Shown here: piece by piece, positions 60,719-64,000 of the stretch
How the letters are laid out: every line of letters starts with the position of its first letter
Position numbering within the stretch: the first letter of the stretch is position 1
Source of the DNA: Enterococcus hirae ATCC 9790
Lineage (GTDB): Bacteria; Bacillota; Bacilli; Lactobacillales; Enterococcaceae
DNA: 64,000 nt
Assembly: GCF_000271405.2 (NCBI RefSeq)
Contig: NC_018081.1
Span: 837,852-901,851 of the forward strand
Reading direction: 5' to 3'
Program-made: the position numbers and the translations under genes
Notes under the pieces: generated by a model
What the model saw: the letters and a program-made list of their open reading frames with translations, nothing else
What the model was told of the DNA's origin: nothing
The model's database searches: none

Positions 60719-62449
60719 ATGGCAACAATCAATGCTGGTATCGCAATGGTCAAAGTAATGGAAAGTTGGGGAATCGAGCATATTTATGGGATTCCTGGTG
60801 GTTCGTTTAATTCAATCATGGATGCTCTTTATCATGAAAAAGATCAAATAAAATATATCCAAGTACGTCACGAAGAAGTAGGAGCGCTAGCCGCAGCAGC
60901 CGATGCGAAACTAACAGGAAAAGTTGGGGCTGTTTTTGGTTCTGCTGGACCAGGCGCCACGCATTTGATCAATGGTTTGTATGATGCACAAATGGATCAT
61001 GTTCCAGTTGTTGCGTTGCTTGGACAAGTTGCAACTACTGCTATGAACTATAACTCTTTCCAAGAATTAAATGAAAATCCAATTTTTGCAGATGTTAGTG
61101 TCTATAATCGGACAGTTATGACACCTGAAAGTTTACCTCATGTAGTGGACGAAGCAATCAAAGCAGCCTATGAAAATAAAGGAGTAGCTATTGTAACCAT
61201 CCCTGTTGATTTAGGTTTTGCAGACATTGAAGAAGAGAAAATATCTAACGCAGCTACTCATAAAACAGGTACTGTCCTTCCTGATGAAAAAGATGTAATT
61301 GCTGCTCTTCCTTTTATTGAAAAAGCTAAAAAGCCTGTACTTTACATTGGACAAGGTACTCGTAATGGCTTTTCACAAATCAAAGATTTTACAGAACACT
61401 TTTCCATGCCAGTTGTTGCTTCTGTTTTAGCGAAAGGCATCATTCCAGATAACTATAAAAACTTTCTAGGCTTTGCTGGACGTGTGGCCACAAAACCTGC
61501 AAATGAAGCATTAGCAGAGGCCGACTTGATTTTATTTATGGGTAGTGACTTTCCTTTTGGTCGTGCGTTCTTTAACCCAGAGGCTGAATTTATCCAAGTG
61601 GACATCGATGCTTCAAAATTTGGTCGAAGACATGCTACCTCCCATACCATTTTAGGGGATGCCAATACCACATTAGCGAGATTAACAAAGCTGGGCAAAC
61701 CACGTCCTGAAGATCGCTGGTATCTAGCCAACCAAGAAAACAAAGCGAATTGGGTAAACTGGTTAAACTCATTCGCTGACCTTGAAGACCAACCGATTCG
61801 TCCTGAAGCTGTTTATAAAGAAATCAATCGGATCGCTGAAGAAGATGCGATTTTTGTAACAGATGTTGGGAATACGACGATCCATTCCATTCGATTATTA
61901 GACATGAACGGCAAACAAAAACACACGACCTCTGGTTGGTTCGCTACAATGGGGAATGGTGTTCCAGGTGGCATTGCTGCACAATTAAGTTATCCTAATC
62001 GACAAGTCTTTACTTTAAGCGGTGATGGTGGTTTTGCAATGGTGATGCAAGATATCATTACACAAGTGAAATACCAACTACCGATTATTAATGTGGTTTT
62101 ATCGAATACATCGTTTGGGTTTATTGAAGCAGAACAAGAAGATACTGAACAGAAAAAATTTGGTGTGTTTTTAGAAGAGGCTGACTTCGGAAAAGCGAGT
62201 GAAGCACTGGGAGCTGATGGTTTCACGATTACTGAGTATCACCAATTAAGACCTGCATTTGAGGCCGCTAAAAAATCCCAACGACCAGTAGTAATTGATG
62301 TAAAAATCAATAACAAACGTCCTTTACCGGTTGAAGATCTTCATCTTGATCCAAGAAAATATACAGAAGAAGAAATCAAACAATTCAAAGAAAAATACGA
62401 AGTGCATGATTTACCTGTATTGAATGAATTATATGAAAAAAGGAAATAA
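60719..62449 (+). CDS. pox: Pyruvate oxidase (acetyl-phosphate and H2O2 forming)
   Basis: ThDP- and FAD-dependent enzyme of the L. plantarum POX/SpxB type, which turns pyruvate, phosphate and oxygen into acetyl phosphate, CO2 and hydrogen peroxide. The start at 60719 (ATINAGIAMVKVMESWG) follows AAAGGAG. The 576-residue protein has the catalytic Glu in VRHEEVGALAAAADAKL (about 50-66), SAGPGATHLINGLYDA, and the ThDP motif GDGGFAMVMQD with the closing NTSFG (about 437-470). The C-terminus is of POX type (KYEVHDLPVLN). Acetolactate synthase is an alternative but fits less well. Confidence 0.9.
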   Translation: MATINAGIAMVKVMESWGIEHIYGIPGGSFNSIMDALYHEKDQIKYIQVRHEEVGALAAAADAKLTGKVGAVFGSAGPGATHLINGLYDAQMDHVPVVALLGQVATTAMNYNSFQELNENPIFADVSVYNRTVMTPESLPHVVDEAIKAAYENKGVAIVTIPVDLGFADIEEEKISNAATHKTGTVLPDEKDVIAALPFIEKAKKPVLYIGQGTRNGFSQIKDFTEHFSMPVVASVLAKGIIPDNYKNFLGFAGRVATKPANEALAEADLILFMGSDFPFGRAFFNPEAEFIQVDIDASKFGRRHATSHTILGDANTTLARLTKLGKPRPEDRWYLANQENKANWVNWLNSFADLEDQPIRPEAVYKEINRIAEEDAIFVTDVGNTTIHSIRLLDMNGKQKHTTSGWFATMGNGVPGGIAAQLSYPNRQVFTLSGDGGFAMVMQDIITQVKYQLPIINVVLSNTSFGFIEAEQEDTEQKKFGVFLEEADFGKASEALGADGFTITEYHQLRPAFEAAKKSQRPVVIDVKINNKRPLPVEDLHLDPRKYTEEEIKQFKEKYEVHDLPVLNELYEKRK

Positions 62450-62494
62450 TTGAACCTCTACTCTTTGAGAGATTCAGACATATCAACTATAAAA

Positions 62495-62533
62495 AAAGAA
62501 GCAACCAGGAAAATTCAGCCTGATTGCTTCTTT
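62495..62533. terminator. Bidirectional terminator between pox and the DUF308 gene
   Basis: AAAGAAGCAA-CAGG pairs with CCTG-TTGCTTCTTT between convergent genes. Confidence 0.85.
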
Positions 62534-62549
62534 ATATACTTTACTTTGT

Positions 62550-63089
62550 TTATCTGAAAGCATATACGATATGGTTGATTCCAAAGAGCATAAAATAAAA
62601 ACCGACAAGAAAACTTAAAGTCAAAGCGGAGGAAATAGGATTAAACAATAGTATACATCCTAATACCACACCCAAAATATTGATGATTACTGTAAACCAA
62701 TAGTAGCCTGTGCTATAACCTTTCGCTAAATCAGCTGTAAATAAAGCTAAGATAGAGTCGGCAATAAACCAAATGGCAAAAACAAACGGTAAAGCAACTA
62801 CTCCTGCACCAATATTGAACAAGAAGAAAATTCCGACTAAAATATCAATGATACCAATAACCAACGGCATTTTCCCTTTATATCCTGTCAATTCTTTCAT
62901 GCGATTTCGTACAAATAATTCAAAAATTCCTTTTAAAAAGGCAAAAATAGCAAAAACAACGACAATCGCCACTAAATTACCAACAGGATCTTGAAAAGAG
63001 ATTAATGAAACAAGGACAAATAAAATCCCTAAAATTAATGATCCCCAGTCTAGTGTTTTTCTTTCATTCATTTTCATTCCAACTTTCAT
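62550..63089 (-). CDS. HdeD/DUF308-family membrane protein
   Basis: A 179-residue protein with six hydrophobic segments arranged as three hairpins, the DUF308 pattern (LILGILFVLVSLISF, LVIGIIDILVGIFFLFN, IINILGVVLGCILLF). HdeD in E. coli is linked to acid resistance; here the role is unknown. Three ATG codons (63089, 63077, 63071) are possible; TATAAT at about 63104-63109 is close, favouring the later ones. Confidence 0.8.
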   Translation of the reverse strand: MKVGMKMNERKTLDWGSLILGILFVLVSLISFQDPVGNLVAIVVVFAIFAFLKGIFELFVRNRMKELTGYKGKMPLVIGIIDILVGIFFLFNIGAGVVALPFVFAIWFIADSILALFTADLAKGYSTGYYWFTVIINILGVVLGCILLFNPISSALTLSFLVGFYFMLFGINHIVYAFR

Positions 63090-63355
63090 TTTAATCTATT
63101 ATTATACTAACGCTCTCTTTAAATAACGTCAAAACATATGCTGGTGATGAAAAGCAAAAGTAATTTCTTTTCTGATCAGCTTTTGCTGCTATTATTTTTT
63201 AGTAAAAGCTGCTCCACCTTTAACTTTCTGTAAACTCATTACCAACTTATTCTTCTACTAAATAATAAACATTTTGTCTTTCTTAACCACTTTCGAATCT
63301 CATCATTGCTTCATAGATACAATTTTTTCCATTCTTTCATGAGTTTTTGTCGTCA
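63090..63355. other. Intergenic region without a recognised gene
   Basis: Holds the promoter of the DUF308 gene near its left end; no open frame with a ribosome binding site is seen. The parS site follows at 63356. Confidence 0.5.
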
Positions 63356-63371
63356 TGTTCCACGTGAAACA
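63356..63371. other. parS chromosome-partitioning site
   Basis: TGTTCCACGTGAAACA matches the Bacillus-type parS consensus TGTTNCACGTGAAACA at every position. ParB/Spo0J loads at this site and spreads on DNA, recruiting SMC. Such sites cluster near the replication origin, which agrees with the ribosomal gene content of the window. Confidence 0.88.
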
Positions 63372-63456
63372 CAAAGAATAATTGATTACCTTGAAACTTT
63401 CTCTTTTCCCCTATATAATTCTAGGAGGCTCGTTAAATATTATAAAGATAAAGTGA

Positions 63457-64000
<544 letters not shown>

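Noticed and set aside
60719..62449. Acetolactate synthase instead of pyruvate oxidase
   Set aside because: Length, N-terminal motif and the C-terminal region match the lactobacillary POX type, and no ilv or ald genes are nearby.

Overview
The window is a low-GC Gram-positive chromosome segment, most probably Enterococcus (closer to the E. faecium/hirae/mundtii group than to E. faecalis, by recalled gene order only). The evidence is the enterococcal type of S10-spc-alpha ribosomal cluster, strong GGAGG ribosome binding sites, the zinc-finger S14, a GlcT-controlled PTS, the bmpA-nupABC nucleoside importer inside a deo cluster, a POX-type pyruvate oxidase and CcpA (cre-like) sites. A perfect ParB site (parS) at 63356 and the ribosomal clusters suggest an origin-proximal position.

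Layout. 1-2.7 kb: the end of a YfhO-like membrane protein, then two broken, unrecognised genes, one with 201-bp in-frame repeats. 3-6.2 kb: truA and the ECF transporter energizing module. 6.5-20.8 kb: the S10-spc-alpha cluster on the minus strand, from rpsJ to rplQ, including secY, adk, infA, rpmJ and rpoA, with promoters before rpsJ and infA. 21-26.3 kb: a fructose-type PTS operon with its PRD regulator and two class II aldolases, one frameshifted. 26.5-29.5 kb: the antiterminator/EIICBA pair glcT-nagE, with promoter, cre and leader terminator. 29.6-34.4 kb: the str operon (rpsL-rpsG-fusA-tuf). 34.5-36.9 kb: rpiA, a serine-recombinase relative with an altered catalytic centre, and gpmA.

36.9-48.8 kb is a nucleoside uptake and catabolism cluster: a LacI-type regulator, pdp, deoC, cdd, bmpA-nupABC, deoB, punA and deoD. 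Nucleosides are imported, phosphorolysed or deaminated, and the pentose phosphates are isomerised by DeoB and cleaved by DeoC; rpiA lies nearby. A 20-bp LacI-type operator and a cre-like site lie before pdp. 49-57 kb holds several broken genes (a charged helical protein, rsmC, an Mga-type regulator), intact coaA and guaA, and a coupled pair of small membrane proteins. 57-64 kb holds small membrane proteins, a TMEM175-type channel, ZupT, pyruvate oxidase, a DUF308/HdeD protein, parS and the start of an ABC-F ATPase.

Two cross-cutting observations matter. First, four reading frames, including the essential rpsC, break where a long A/T run is one base short, so part of the apparent gene decay may be sequencing or assembly error. 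Second, the bmpA-nupA gap holds tandem ~122-bp units that fold into the same four-part hairpin although the arm sequences differ, which looks like conserved structure rather than conserved sequence.
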